Assembly (NCBI GenBank): GCA_012837825.1
Contig: DUQM01000043.1
Coordinates: 1 to 34,125, forward strand
DNA length: 34,125 nt
Reading direction: 5' to 3'
Origin: Actinomycetota bacterium
GTDB lineage: Bacteria > Actinomycetota > Humimicrobiia > Humimicrobiales > Humimicrobiaceae
Every line of letters starts with the position of its first letter. Positions within the stretch are counted from its first letter, which is position 1. The translations under genes and the position numbers were made by a program. The notes below the pieces were generated by a model. The model was not told where the DNA came from. It ran no database searches and saw only the letters and a program-made list of their open reading frames with translations. Positions 8,294-17,017 of the stretch are shown here, in pieces.

Positions 8294-9664
8294 ATGAATT
8301 TTTTACAAAAACTTGAGAAGCTGTCCTCTGAAGGTTCCTCAATAAAAACCGGCATAGTAGGAGTTGGCCAGATGGGCAGAGGTCTTTGTGCAAGTCTTGA
8401 TAAGATTACCGGAATAAGCATACGTGCCATTGCGGCAAAATATATAAGACCTGCATTGGATTTTATTCTGGAGCAGAAAATAAAAGAACCGGAAGAAATT
8501 GCAGTATTCAGGTTTTATGAGGATCTGCAGGAAAGTTTTTGCAGGAATATAAAATATATCGACATCCCCGGGGATACTCCCTTAGCTGAAGTTGCCCTGA
8601 GAATAAATGATAGTGATCTTTGTGGTAAACTTCTGATAACGGATAATTCGGATATTATACCTCTCATTGAGGATCTGGATGTTGTCGTGGATGCAACCGG
8701 AAAGCCGGAGGTGGGAGCAAAACTGTCTCTGGAATCAATAATGCATAAAAAACACATTGTAACGCTTAATGTTGAGGGCGATGTGACCATTGGTCCGTTT
8801 CTGAAAAAAATGTCCGACGAATATGGTGTGGTATATACCGTTTCTGCCGGAGACGAGCCTGCTGCTGCCAAAGAGCTTTTTGATTTTGCAAAACTTCTTA
8901 ATTTTAATGTAATTGCTGCAGGAAAAGGCAAAAACAATCCGCTTGACAGATATGCAAATCCGGAATCGTTAAAAGGGTTTGCCGAAGAAAAAGGAGTCAA
9001 TCCTTATATGATGACCTCTTTTGTCGATGGCACAAAATCCATGATCGAGATGGCCTGTCTTTCGAATGCCACGGGGCTTGTGCCCGATATCCGGGGAATG
9101 CACGGACCCAGAGCCAACATTAACGATCTTACAAAAATTCTTATACCCATAAAAGACGGAGGAATACTTGATAAAACGGGAGTTGTTGATTTTGTCATAG
9201 GAGATCTGGCTCCCGGGGTCTTTCTTGTATATACTACGGATTCAGAGATTTCAAGAAAAGAGCTTGAATACCTGAAAAACGGAAGCGGGCCGTATTTTCT
9301 TTTATACAAGCCATATCATCTTGCCAGCATTGAGACGCCACTATCCATAGCCGGCGCTGTGCTTTATAATGAACCGACAATACAGCCGGCAGGCGGACTT
9401 GTTTCTGAAGTAATGACATTCGCAAAAAAAGATCTTGATGCCGGGGAAACTCTTGACGGTATCGGAGGATTTTCTGTTTACGGCCTGATCGAAATGCATT
9501 CAATTGTTATGCAGAACAACTATCTTCCAATAGGTCTTAGTGAGGGCTGTGTCACGAAAAGGAAGATTTCAAAGGATGAACCGATAAAATATGAAGACAT
9601 AAAAATCCCGAAAGATTCTGTTTTATATAAACTTAGAAAAAAACAGGATGCAGAAATTGGATAA
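8294..9664 (+). CDS. SAF-domain oxidoreductase, candidate type II DXP reductoisomerase (DRL family)
   Basis: 456-residue COG4091-type protein, often annotated as homoserine dehydrogenase-like. The N-terminal Rossmann motif is G23-V-G-Q-M-G28. The family block V-D-A-T-G-K-P-E-x-G-A is followed by N-V-E-G-D-V and S-A-G-D-E-P, then A-A-G-K-G-K, and a SAF domain covers about 377-446. Members of this family in Brucella replace IspC and convert 1-deoxyxylulose 5-phosphate to methylerythritol 4-phosphate (established knowledge). Here it is first in an operon with a prenyl synthase (36 bases on), IPP isomerase and IspE, a MEP-pathway kinase. The DXR-II role is therefore a strong inference. Other functions in this family are possible. 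Confidence 0.7.
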   Translation: MNFLQKLEKLSSEGSSIKTGIVGVGQMGRGLCASLDKITGISIRAIAAKYIRPALDFILEQKIKEPEEIAVFRFYEDLQESFCRNIKYIDIPGDTPLAEVALRINDSDLCGKLLITDNSDIIPLIEDLDVVVDATGKPEVGAKLSLESIMHKKHIVTLNVEGDVTIGPFLKKMSDEYGVVYTVSAGDEPAAAKELFDFAKLLNFNVIAAGKGKNNPLDRYANPESLKGFAEEKGVNPYMMTSFVDGTKSMIEMACLSNATGLVPDIRGMHGPRANINDLTKILIPIKDGGILDKTGVVDFVIGDLAPGVFLVYTTDSEISRKELEYLKNGSGPYFLLYKPYHLASIETPLSIAGAVLYNEPTIQPAGGLVSEVMTFAKKDLDAGETLDGIGGFSVYGLIEMHSIVMQNNYLPIGLSEGCVTKRKISKDEPIKYEDIKIPKDSVLYKLRKKQDAEIG

Positions 9665-9700
9665 ATATTATAAATTATAAATTTCTTTCCGGAGGCATTA

Positions 9701-10741
9701 TTGCAGAAACTTCCCGAAATTTTTAACAGATTTAAAGATGATATTGAAAAAGAAATGCAGTCCATTATTTCATCAGGCAGTCTGCCTTTATACGACATGC
9801 TCCGATATCATATGGGCTGGATAGATGAAAAAGGAAACAGCGGTGATTTTGGAAAAGGAAAATTTTTAAGAGCCACCCTGTGTATTCTTGCATATATATC
9901 CACTTTAAAAGAAGGAGAGGAGGAAATAGGCTCAACTGTAATGCCGCTTGCCGGTTCAATAGAGCTTATTCATAATTTTTCTCTTATCCATGATGACATA
10001 CAGGACAATGATATACAGAGAAGACATAAGCCTACTTTATGGTACATATGGGGAAAACCCCAGGCAATCAACGCCGGAACGACAATGAAAATTCTTGCAA
10101 ATCTTGCAATAACAAGACTGGAAAATTATGGCATCAGCTGCGAAAAGCAGCTTAAAGTATTCAGGATAATAAATGAAAGTTGCCTGAAAATGCTGGAAGG
10201 GCAATATCTTGATATTGAATTTGAAGATAAATCAGAAGTAAGTATTGATGAATATATTACAATGATAGAAAGGAAAACAGCCTCGCTTATAGAAGGGGCG
10301 ATACTGATAGGAGCAGCGCTCAATCTTGAAAAAGACGGCCTGGAAAGACTTAGGAAGTTCGGAAATCTTCTTGGTATCGCATTCCAGATAAGAGATGATA
10401 TTCTGGGAATATGGGGAAGTCAGGATAAAACCGGCAAGCCTCATGCAAGCGATATACTAAAGAAGAAAAAATCTTTTCCGATAGTATACACTCTTAATAA
10501 TGCTCCTGAAAAAATGAAGAAAAACCTTCTTAAAGTATATGAATCAAAAAGAATAAATGAAAACCAGATGCTGACAGTTCTCGGATATCTTGAAGATGTC
10601 GAGGCGAAAAAGTTTTGTGAGGAAAAATGCAGATATTATTATAAACTTGCGGTAAATGAAATAAAAAGTCTTCCGGTTTTAAAAAAATATTTACAGTCAT
10701 ATTATGAAATATCGGACTTTCTTCTTATAAGGGATTTCTAA
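9701..10741 (+). CDS. polyprenyl (geranylgeranyl/farnesyl-type) diphosphate synthase
   Basis: Trans-prenyltransferase that elongates allylic diphosphates with IPP. The TTG start at 9701 has GGAGG five bases upstream (9691-9695). The first aspartate-rich motif is H-D98-D99-I-Q-D102 and the second is R-D232-D233-I-L-G. A G-K-x-x-L-R motif near residue 53 and a G-K-P stretch followed by D-I-L-K-K-K-K after the second motif also fit. Length is 346 residues. The residue five before the first Asp is Phe, suggesting a short or medium product; chain length cannot be fixed by eye. The next gene starts three bases after the stop. Confidence 0.9.
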   Translation: MQKLPEIFNRFKDDIEKEMQSIISSGSLPLYDMLRYHMGWIDEKGNSGDFGKGKFLRATLCILAYISTLKEGEEEIGSTVMPLAGSIELIHNFSLIHDDIQDNDIQRRHKPTLWYIWGKPQAINAGTTMKILANLAITRLENYGISCEKQLKVFRIINESCLKMLEGQYLDIEFEDKSEVSIDEYITMIERKTASLIEGAILIGAALNLEKDGLERLRKFGNLLGIAFQIRDDILGIWGSQDKTGKPHASDILKKKKSFPIVYTLNNAPEKMKKNLLKVYESKRINENQMLTVLGYLEDVEAKKFCEEKCRYYYKLAVNEIKSLPVLKKYLQSYYEISDFLLIRDF

Positions 10742-10744
10742 GAT

Positions 10745-11794
10745 ATGAGAAAAGAAAATGACAAAAAAATACATTCATCCAGAAAAAAAGAGCATCTGAG
10801 CATAAGCCTGAATAATAATATAGATTATATTGAAAAAAGCACAGGGTTTGAAAAATATTATTTTATTCACAATGCTCTTCCGGAGATTTCTCTTGAAGAG
10901 ATAGACACGTCTATTATTGTGCTTGGAAAAAAACTTGCTCTTCCTCTTATGATATCGCCAATGGTCGGCGGAATTAATGAAGCAGCAAAAATCAACAGGG
11001 ATCTGGCGATGGTTGCACAGGAATGCGAAATAGGAATGGGCATAGGGTCTCAGAGGATGGCAATTGAAGACAGGGAACTGGCAAATACTTTTAATGTAAG
11101 AGACAGCGCCCCGGACATACTGCTTTTTGCTAATCTGGGGGCAGTTCAATTAAATTATGGCTATGATATAAAACACTGCCGCAAAGCTGTTGATATGATT
11201 GATGCGGATGCTCTGTTCCTGCATCTCAATCCTCTTCAGGAAGCTCTTCAGGCTGAAGGAAATTGCAACTTCAAGGATCTGCTTTCAAAAATTAGCTCCG
11301 TATGTGCTGATTTGGAAAAACCTGTTCTGGTTAGGGAAGTGGGTTTTGGGATTTCAGCTGAAGTAGCCCTGAAACTTAAGCTCGCCGGAGTTTACGGGAT
11401 TGATACCGGCGGAAGCGGCGGTACATCCTGGATTGAAATTGAAAAGACCCGCCTTTCTTTAAGCACATTAAAAAATGCCGCGCAGTTTTTCGGGGATTGG
11501 GGCATATCAACTTCAGATTCAGTCAGAATGGTCAGGGAATCCTGTCCGGACATTTTTCTTGTTGCCAGCGGAGGCATAAGGACAGGAATAGATGTTGCAA
11601 AAGCAATAGCTCTTGGGGCTGATATTGCAGATATTGCACTGCCTGTTTTAAAGCAGGTGAAAATTTCCGTAAAGGAAGCAGTTAGTTATATAAAAGAATT
11701 AGAAGCCGGATTAAGAATTGCAATGTTTTGCATAGGCGCCCAAAATATAAAACAATTGAAGCATAATTTTAATTTGAGAAATGTTGAAAAGTGA
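10745..11794 (+). CDS. fni: type 2 isopentenyl-diphosphate delta-isomerase (FMN-dependent)
   Basis: Interconverts IPP and DMAPP using FMN and NADPH. It is a TIM barrel of 349 residues. Visible family motifs are S-R-K-K-E-H-L at 12-18, M-I-S-P-M-V-G-G, G-I-G-S-Q-R, N-L-G-A-V-Q, H160-L-N-P-L-Q165-E, G-S-G-G-T-S-W, and S-G-G-I-R-T-G followed by A-L-G-A-D. The usual Lys of the K-E-V-G motif is Arg197 (V-R-E-V-G). It is translationally close to the prenyl synthase, and ispE overlaps its 3' end by 14 bases. Confidence 0.92.
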   Translation: MRKENDKKIHSSRKKEHLSISLNNNIDYIEKSTGFEKYYFIHNALPEISLEEIDTSIIVLGKKLALPLMISPMVGGINEAAKINRDLAMVAQECEIGMGIGSQRMAIEDRELANTFNVRDSAPDILLFANLGAVQLNYGYDIKHCRKAVDMIDADALFLHLNPLQEALQAEGNCNFKDLLSKISSVCADLEKPVLVREVGFGISAEVALKLKLAGVYGIDTGGSGGTSWIEIEKTRLSLSTLKNAAQFFGDWGISTSDSVRMVRESCPDIFLVASGGIRTGIDVAKAIALGADIADIALPVLKQVKISVKEAVSYIKELEAGLRIAMFCIGAQNIKQLKHNFNLRNVEK

Positions 11795-12674
11795 GATAGC
11801 TCCTGCAAAAATTAATCTGACTCTTGAAATTTCCGGAAAGCGTGATGACGGGTATCATAACATATTTTCCCTTATGCAAACAATTGATTTGTGCGACTAT
11901 CTTACATTTCATAAAAACCCCTGGCTGCAGATAATACCGGAGTACCATAACCTTCCTGCCACCGATAATCTTCCGGGATTTGACAGAAACAATTATCTTG
12001 TTAAAAATCTTGTCTATAAAGCTGCGGAAACCCTGAAGATTCATACCAATTATAAAAGCGGGGCAGTGATAGAACTTAAAAAAAGCATACCGTCCTCAGC
12101 TGGTCTTGGCGGAGGGTCAAGCGATGCAGCTGCAGCGCTGAGAGGCTTAAACAGGCTGTGGAATCTTAAACTGAGCGACAGCGAGCTCGCAGAGGTGGGG
12201 CTTAAGGTAGGCAGCGACGTACCTTATTTCATATATGGCGGTACATGCATAATCAGCGGGAGAGGCGAAAAAATAAGAAAAGTAAAGCCTATACTGCCGA
12301 AATGGATACTGGTGATACTTCTTCCTTTCGATTTCAAGGAAAAAACAAAAAAATTATACTCTTATGTCAATTCCAGGAATTATACATCCGGCGATATCAC
12401 GAAAAACCTTGAGAAAAAAATAAAGGATGAAGGTTGCGACAACATAAGAAACGATTTATTCAATGCGTTTGAAGACATTTATGCTGAATTCTTTGAAGAA
12501 TATAAAATATGGATAAAAAAATTCAGTGAAATCGGTATTGAAAAAGTGCATCTTGCCGGTAGCGGTCCATCCGTTTTCTACATATCGTCTGATGAAGCTG
12601 ACGTGCTTGAAGCTGCAGAAAAGATATCAAATATAGCCAATCTGCAGCTGTATATTACAAGAACAGTCCCTTAG
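11781..12674 (+). CDS. ispE: 4-diphosphocytidyl-2-C-methyl-D-erythritol kinase
   Basis: GHMP kinase of the MEP pathway, 297 residues. The N-terminal A-P-A-K10-I-N-L-T-L motif, the D-G-Y-H-N motif, the ATP-binding P-S-S-A-G-L-G-G-G-S-S-D (104-115) and a C-terminal G-S-G-P-S motif are all present. The ATG at 11781 lies inside the isomerase gene, so translation is probably coupled. Its presence shows that the organism uses the MEP route and thus needs a DXP reductoisomerase, which the first gene of this operon may supply. Confidence 0.93.
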   Translation: MLKSEIAPAKINLTLEISGKRDDGYHNIFSLMQTIDLCDYLTFHKNPWLQIIPEYHNLPATDNLPGFDRNNYLVKNLVYKAAETLKIHTNYKSGAVIELKKSIPSSAGLGGGSSDAAAALRGLNRLWNLKLSDSELAEVGLKVGSDVPYFIYGGTCIISGRGEKIRKVKPILPKWILVILLPFDFKEKTKKLYSYVNSRNYTSGDITKNLEKKIKDEGCDNIRNDLFNAFEDIYAEFFEEYKIWIKKFSEIGIEKVHLAGSGPSVFYISSDEADVLEAAEKISNIANLQLYITRTVP

Positions 12675-13180
12675 ACCACTTACCTTAGTTCTTGGGAGGG
12701 CCGCAACAGGGAGGGGACGACTTCTTTTGTTGCTAACGGAATTTAATATTATTGCTTCAACAGAACCGACCATGTCTCTATCCTGATTCCATGATTCCGG
12801 CGGTTTCCACATTCCATAAGGCTTTCTGTGTTTGGGATTTCAATACCAATAATAATATGCTCTACTAATAATCCACTAATAATCTACTAATAATATGCTC
12901 TACAGTATCAGCAAATTCTTTCATTATTGTTGTGAAAAGTGCCTCCGGTCCGCAAAAGGCTGATTGCTATAAAATCAGATACGGTTCAGAAACAACGGGC
13001 AAAAATAAGTAAGGAATTTACGGATAAGATAAAACTAATAAAACCCGGGCTGTACTCCATTGTTTAAAAATCTTTCTAAAAATATTATTAACCTGTAAAA
13101 TGATGTTAAGATGACTGGCTGCCGGGTTGTTTAACGACTGATTATTAATATTATTATTCATTTGAAAGATTTTGGTTTAT
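12675..13180. other. non-coding spacer of about 500 bases
   Basis: No supported gene. It contains the 11-bp tandem repeat described separately and is otherwise mixed sequence. A small minus-strand frame at 12627-12812 was examined and not accepted. No clear terminator after ispE and no clear promoter for the methyltransferase could be identified. Confidence 0.5.
12850..12903. repeat. 11-bp tandem repeat, three copies, within a 16-bp direct repeat
   Basis: Three head-to-tail 11-mers (CTACTAATAAT, CCACTAATAAT, CTACTAATAAT) run exactly from 12862 to 12894 with one mismatch. They overlap a 16-bp direct repeat ending in ATATGCTCTAC, seen at 12850-12865 and 12888-12903. Confidence 0.75.
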
Positions 13181-13945
13181 ATGCGGGATAAGGTTAATTT
13201 TAAATTTACGCCGGAGCTTTATGACAAACAGGTAGACTGGGAAAACAGGCTTGGAAAGGAAAAAGATTTTTTTAGAAGGATTTTTGCTGAAAACAATGTA
13301 AAAACAGTCCTTGATGTCGGATGTGGAACTGGCAGACATGCGGAACTTTTTGCGCAGATGACAGAAAAAGTATTTGCTGTCGACCCTGCCCGGGAAATGA
13401 TAGACTATGCGGCATCTGAAGTTATCAAGTCTTCGAATGTAACTTTGAAAAGAGGCGGTTTCAGCGATATTGAAAAACTTAAAACCGGTGACATAGATGC
13501 GATAACCTGTCTTGGTAATACGATTTCACTTCTTGAGACAAGAAAAAATGTCAGGGCAGCTCTGAAAACTGTTTATAAAAAGCTTCCAAAAAACGGTATA
13601 GCTGTTTTCCAGTTCATTAATTTTGAAAAATCGGTCATGGAAAAAAACAGATACTATGACCCCAAAATACTTATAATGGATAATAAGAGATACATATTTC
13701 ACCGGCACTTTGAATATGGAAAGATAAAAACAAGAACAGATTTTCTGGTAACCGTTTTAAATGAAAATAATGAAATCGAATTATTTGATGTCAGGCAGTC
13801 GCTGATGTGTACTTTAAAAAAACGCATATTCCTTAAAATTGCCGGAAACTGCGGATTCAGAAAAATCAGGCTTTTGGGAAATGACGGTAAAACACCCTTT
13901 GACAGGGAAAATCATATAAGTTTGTTTGCAATATTAAAAAAATAA
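13181..13945 (+). CDS. class I SAM-dependent methyltransferase
   Basis: Small-molecule-type methyltransferase of 254 residues. The SAM motif I is V-L-D-V-G-C-G-T-G-R (about 43-52), followed by the acidic V-D-P end of strand 2, with the expected block I-T-C-L-G-N-T further on. The substrate cannot be read from the sequence. I chose the ATG at 13181; a TTG at 13172 in frame is also possible, with a weak GAAAG upstream. It is followed after six bases by nikR and likely shares its transcript. Confidence 0.8.
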   Translation: MRDKVNFKFTPELYDKQVDWENRLGKEKDFFRRIFAENNVKTVLDVGCGTGRHAELFAQMTEKVFAVDPAREMIDYAASEVIKSSNVTLKRGGFSDIEKLKTGDIDAITCLGNTISLLETRKNVRAALKTVYKKLPKNGIAVFQFINFEKSVMEKNRYYDPKILIMDNKRYIFHRHFEYGKIKTRTDFLVTVLNENNEIELFDVRQSLMCTLKKRIFLKIAGNCGFRKIRLLGNDGKTPFDRENHISLFAILKK

Positions 13946-13951
13946 AATTCT

Positions 13952-14368
13952 ATGGACAAAGTAATAAGATTCGGTGTTTCTATTGAAGAAAAACTTTTAA
14001 AGAAATTTGACAGTCTTATAAAAGAGAAAAATTATCTGAACCGCTCGGAAGCAATAAGAGATCTCATAAGAGAAAAACTTGTCAGGGAAGAGTGGGACAG
14101 TGAAGACAGGGAAGTTGCCGGTGTGATCACAATAGTGTATGACCATCACAAAAGAGAACTTGTGCAGAATCTTATCTCAATCCAGCATAATTTCTATAAA
14201 ATTATTATAGCAAGCCAGCATATTCATTTTGACCATAATAACTGTATGGAAATGATTGCTGTAAGAGGTAATATCAAAGAGCTGAAGAATCTTGAATCCA
14301 GGCTTAAATCTGAAAAGGGAGTAAAACATACCGTCTTTTCAAAATCAACACTTGGAGAATCAATATGA
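13952..14368 (+). CDS. nikR: nickel-responsive regulator NikR
   Basis: Ribbon-helix-helix repressor with a C-terminal ACT-like nickel-sensing domain, 138 residues. The N-terminal R-F-G-V-S-I-E-E-K-L-L begins the DNA-binding domain. The high-affinity nickel ligands of the family map to His79, His90, His92 and Cys98 (Q-H, Q-H-I-H, then N-N-C). No nickel transporter or nickel enzyme gene is in the window, so its targets are elsewhere or include its own neighbours. The stop codon overlaps the next ATG (ATGA at 14365-14368). Confidence 0.92.
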   Translation: MDKVIRFGVSIEEKLLKKFDSLIKEKNYLNRSEAIRDLIREKLVREEWDSEDREVAGVITIVYDHHKRELVQNLISIQHNFYKIIIASQHIHFDHNNCMEMIAVRGNIKELKNLESRLKSEKGVKHTVFSKSTLGESI

Positions 14369-14460
14369 ACAAGGGTGGACATTCAACAATTCAGTTTGAA
14401 ACAATGGAGTGCAAGCCGCATAAATATAATTTTAAGGATGCGCACACATATTCTCATTAA
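14365..14460 (+). CDS. 31-residue His-rich small protein coupled to nikR
   Basis: This ORF starts inside the nikR stop (ATGA) and has a GGAG (14354-14357) seven bases upstream, inside the nikR coding sequence. The 31-residue product has His at 6, 19, 27 and 31 and one Cys at 16, a composition typical of metal-binding peptides. I do not recognise a family. The good Shine-Dalgarno, the overlap and the His content next to a nickel sensor support a real gene that binds nickel or a related metal. Chance is not excluded for so short a frame. Confidence 0.5.
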   Translation: MNKGGHSTIQFETMECKPHKYNFKDAHTYSH

Positions 14461-14493
14461 TAAAATATTTCAGGTTTTCAGCCGGTAAAACAT

Positions 14494-15177
14494 TTATGCT
14501 TCCAGGCTATCCCTATAGTATCTGCAGAATTCATTAATCGGACAGATATCGCATTTGGGTCTTCTTGCAATGCAGATAGTTCTCCCATGTTCAACTATTT
14601 TGTGCGAAAAATCAGTCCATCTACCTTTGGGAATTATCTTCTGAAGGTCAAATTCTACTTTTGTGGCATCTTTGTTTACAGTAAGTCCTGTAAGGTTTGA
14701 AATTCTTAACATATGTGTGTCTACAATTATGCCTTCCTTGTTAAAAGCATCTGCCAGAACCACATTTGCAGTTTTGCGCCCCACGCCATGAAGTTTTATA
14801 AGGTCATCAATATTATCGGGGACTTTGCTATCAAATTTCTCAATAATATCTTTACAGCATTTTATTATTGCCAGAGACTTGTTTCTATAGAAACCGGTTG
14901 ATCTGATATCCTCCTGAAGCTCTTCCAGGTTCGCCTCGGCAAAGTCTTTTACTGTTTTGTATTTTTTAAAAAGGGCAGGGGTCACCTTATTTACAAGTTT
15001 GTCCGTACTCTGGGCGGCAAGGATTGTTGCAATTAAAAGCTGTAGCGCATTTTTTGAATTCAGTGAAGTTGTAAGCGCTTTGGGATAAGTTTTTGAAAGA
15101 TTATCAATAATGGTTCTGATATTCTTTACAGCATATTCATAGGGGATCATATAGGATTTACCATAATTCTTAGCCAT
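14494..15177 (-). CDS. nth: endonuclease III (DNA glycosylase/AP lyase)
   Basis: Base-excision repair enzyme for oxidised pyrimidines, 227 residues. The helix-hairpin-helix L-H-G-V-G-R-K135-T-A-N carries the catalytic Lys, and V-D153-T-H carries the catalytic Asp. The [4Fe-4S] loop is C202-x6-C209-x2-C212-x5-C218, exactly the family spacing. It is last in a minus-strand run behind DUF763 and polX, 27 bases after polX, consistent with a base-excision repair operon. Confidence 0.94.
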   Translation of the reverse strand: MAKNYGKSYMIPYEYAVKNIRTIIDNLSKTYPKALTTSLNSKNALQLLIATILAAQSTDKLVNKVTPALFKKYKTVKDFAEANLEELQEDIRSTGFYRNKSLAIIKCCKDIIEKFDSKVPDNIDDLIKLHGVGRKTANVVLADAFNKEGIIVDTHMLRISNLTGLTVNKDATKVEFDLQKIIPKGRWTDFSHKIVEHGRTICIARRPKCDICPINEFCRYYRDSLEA

Positions 15178-15204
15178 TTTTTATAATACCTCTTGCTACT
15201 ACTG

Positions 15205-16944
15205 TTATATTTTTTTTAAAACCTTTAAATCATTGAAAAACCGGGTTATTTCCTGCGCGTTCATGGTATTTGCAATATCGCCTTTTTCCAGCCATCCTTT
15301 TCTTGCAGTATTTACTCCAAACAAAATATTATCAATGTCCTCTATCTTGTGGGCGTCAGGGCATATAAATATTTTTACTTTCTTTGATTTGGCATATTTG
15401 CAAAGTCTCCAGTCAAGATCAAGCCTGAAAGGATTGGCATTTATTTCAATTGCTACATTATTTTCCGATGCCGCATTGATTACCTTTATCATATCGATTT
15501 TGTATGGCTCCCTGGTAAGGAGAATCCGTCCGGTAGGATGCCCCAGAATAGTGGTATATTTATTCTCAATTGCTTTTATTACCCTGCTTGTCATTTCTTC
15601 TTCAGAAAGCTTGAAGCTGGAATGAACTGAAGCAATCACAAAATCAAATTTCTCAAGTATCTCTTCGCTGTAATCAAGACTCCCGTCCGCCCTTATATCC
15701 GATTCTATTCCTTTAAATACTGTTATGCGTTTGTCGGATGCACAGAATTCTCCTATTGCTCTGAGATATTTTTCAATGTCATTTTCTCTGACTCCTCCTG
15801 CATAATAAGCTGACTGACTATGATCTGTTATTCCTACATATTCATAGCCTTCAGACACCATCTTTTCACAAAGCGAATCCAGGGTAATGCTTCCATCGCT
15901 GAAAGTCGTATGAAGATGGAATATCCCTTTAATATCATCTGCCTTTACAAGTTCCGGCAGGCTGCCGTCAAGAGCAGCTTCTATTTCGCCATTATCTTCT
16001 CTCAGCTCAGGCTCGATATAGTCCATATTGAAAATACCATATATTTCTTTTTCGCTTCTGCATTTTATAAGCCTGTCGCCATCAAATATCCCATACTCAT
16101 TTATTTTTATATCTCTGTCTTTTGCAAAACCCCTGAGGGCGGTATTATGCTCCTTGCTGCCCGTAAAATGATGCAGCAGGTAAGGATACATTTCATCATC
16201 GACTATTCTTAAATCAACATTTATTCCTGATTTCAGCCTGACTGATGATTTGGTTTCACCCCTGGATATTATCTCATCTGCTTCATCCAGGGAAACAAAA
16301 AAATCCATTATTCCATAAGGTTCTGCATCTCCGGCAATACCTGCAACAATATCAATATCTTTAACGATTTCTTTTTTTCTGCGAAGACTGCCTGCAACAT
16401 CAGCTCTTTTAATGTGTCTGAAAGTTTTTAATTTTTCGACTATTGCATTTGCTTCGCCAATAACTTCGGAATAAAGATAGAACTCCTTGTAGTTTTTAAG
16501 GGATTTTATGCCATTTAAAATATTCTCCTGTGTTTTTCTGCCGAAATTTGGCAGCCCTGCAAGCCTGTCTGATTTTATGGCTTCCTCAAGGTCGTCTATT
16601 CCGGAAATACTTAGATTATCAAAAAGATATCTGACTTTTTTTGGCCCGAGGGTCGGTATCTTTAATAATTCAAGCATCTGAGGGGTAAAGGATTCTTTTA
16701 ATTCATCATAAAAATCAGGATTGCTGCCGGATGCAAAAGAAAGAATATTCTCGGCAATGCTCTGGCCTATGCCGCTTATCTTCTTCAAATCCTTGATTCT
16801 GGTTTCCGTGTTTATATCAATATCGGCAGTTTCAAGAGCGCGCGCAGCATTTCTGTAAGCCCTTATTTTGAAAGGATTTTCATCTTTAAGTTCAAGCATT
16901 ACTGCTATATCTTCAAGGGCTTTTATAATCTCATTCTTGTTCAT
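15205..16944 (-). CDS. polX: DNA polymerase X with PHP domain
   Basis: Bacterial family X polymerase of 579 residues for gap filling in repair, with a C-terminal PHP phosphoesterase (3'-5' exonuclease/AP processing in studied homologues). The N-terminal lyase-like region has helix-hairpin-helix motifs at about 56-63, 96-104 and 131-138. The palm has G-S-L-R-R, then D196-I-D198 and D244. The PHP metal residues are all present: H343-x-H345, D350, D374-H375, E414, H441, H469, D530-x-H532. It lies between DUF763 (73 bases upstream) and nth (27 bases downstream). Confidence 0.93.
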   Translation of the reverse strand: MNKNEIIKALEDIAVMLELKDENPFKIRAYRNAARALETADIDINTETRIKDLKKISGIGQSIAENILSFASGSNPDFYDELKESFTPQMLELLKIPTLGPKKVRYLFDNLSISGIDDLEEAIKSDRLAGLPNFGRKTQENILNGIKSLKNYKEFYLYSEVIGEANAIVEKLKTFRHIKRADVAGSLRRKKEIVKDIDIVAGIAGDAEPYGIMDFFVSLDEADEIISRGETKSSVRLKSGINVDLRIVDDEMYPYLLHHFTGSKEHNTALRGFAKDRDIKINEYGIFDGDRLIKCRSEKEIYGIFNMDYIEPELREDNGEIEAALDGSLPELVKADDIKGIFHLHTTFSDGSITLDSLCEKMVSEGYEYVGITDHSQSAYYAGGVRENDIEKYLRAIGEFCASDKRITVFKGIESDIRADGSLDYSEEILEKFDFVIASVHSSFKLSEEEMTSRVIKAIENKYTTILGHPTGRILLTREPYKIDMIKVINAASENNVAIEINANPFRLDLDWRLCKYAKSKKVKIFICPDAHKIEDIDNILFGVNTARKGWLEKGDIANTMNAQEITRFFNDLKVLKKI

Positions 16945-17017
16945 TTTCCTAAAATCCCGAACTTATTTTACAAATATACCGGCTTATTTCCCGGACATCC
17001 TATATATATATTAATAA

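Noticed and set aside
12627-12812. 61-codon minus-strand frame overlapping the ispE end
   Set aside because: It has no Shine-Dalgarno and no recognised family, and part of it is antisense to ispE. Its Arg/Pro-rich sequence made me consider a transposase remnant, but nothing supports that.
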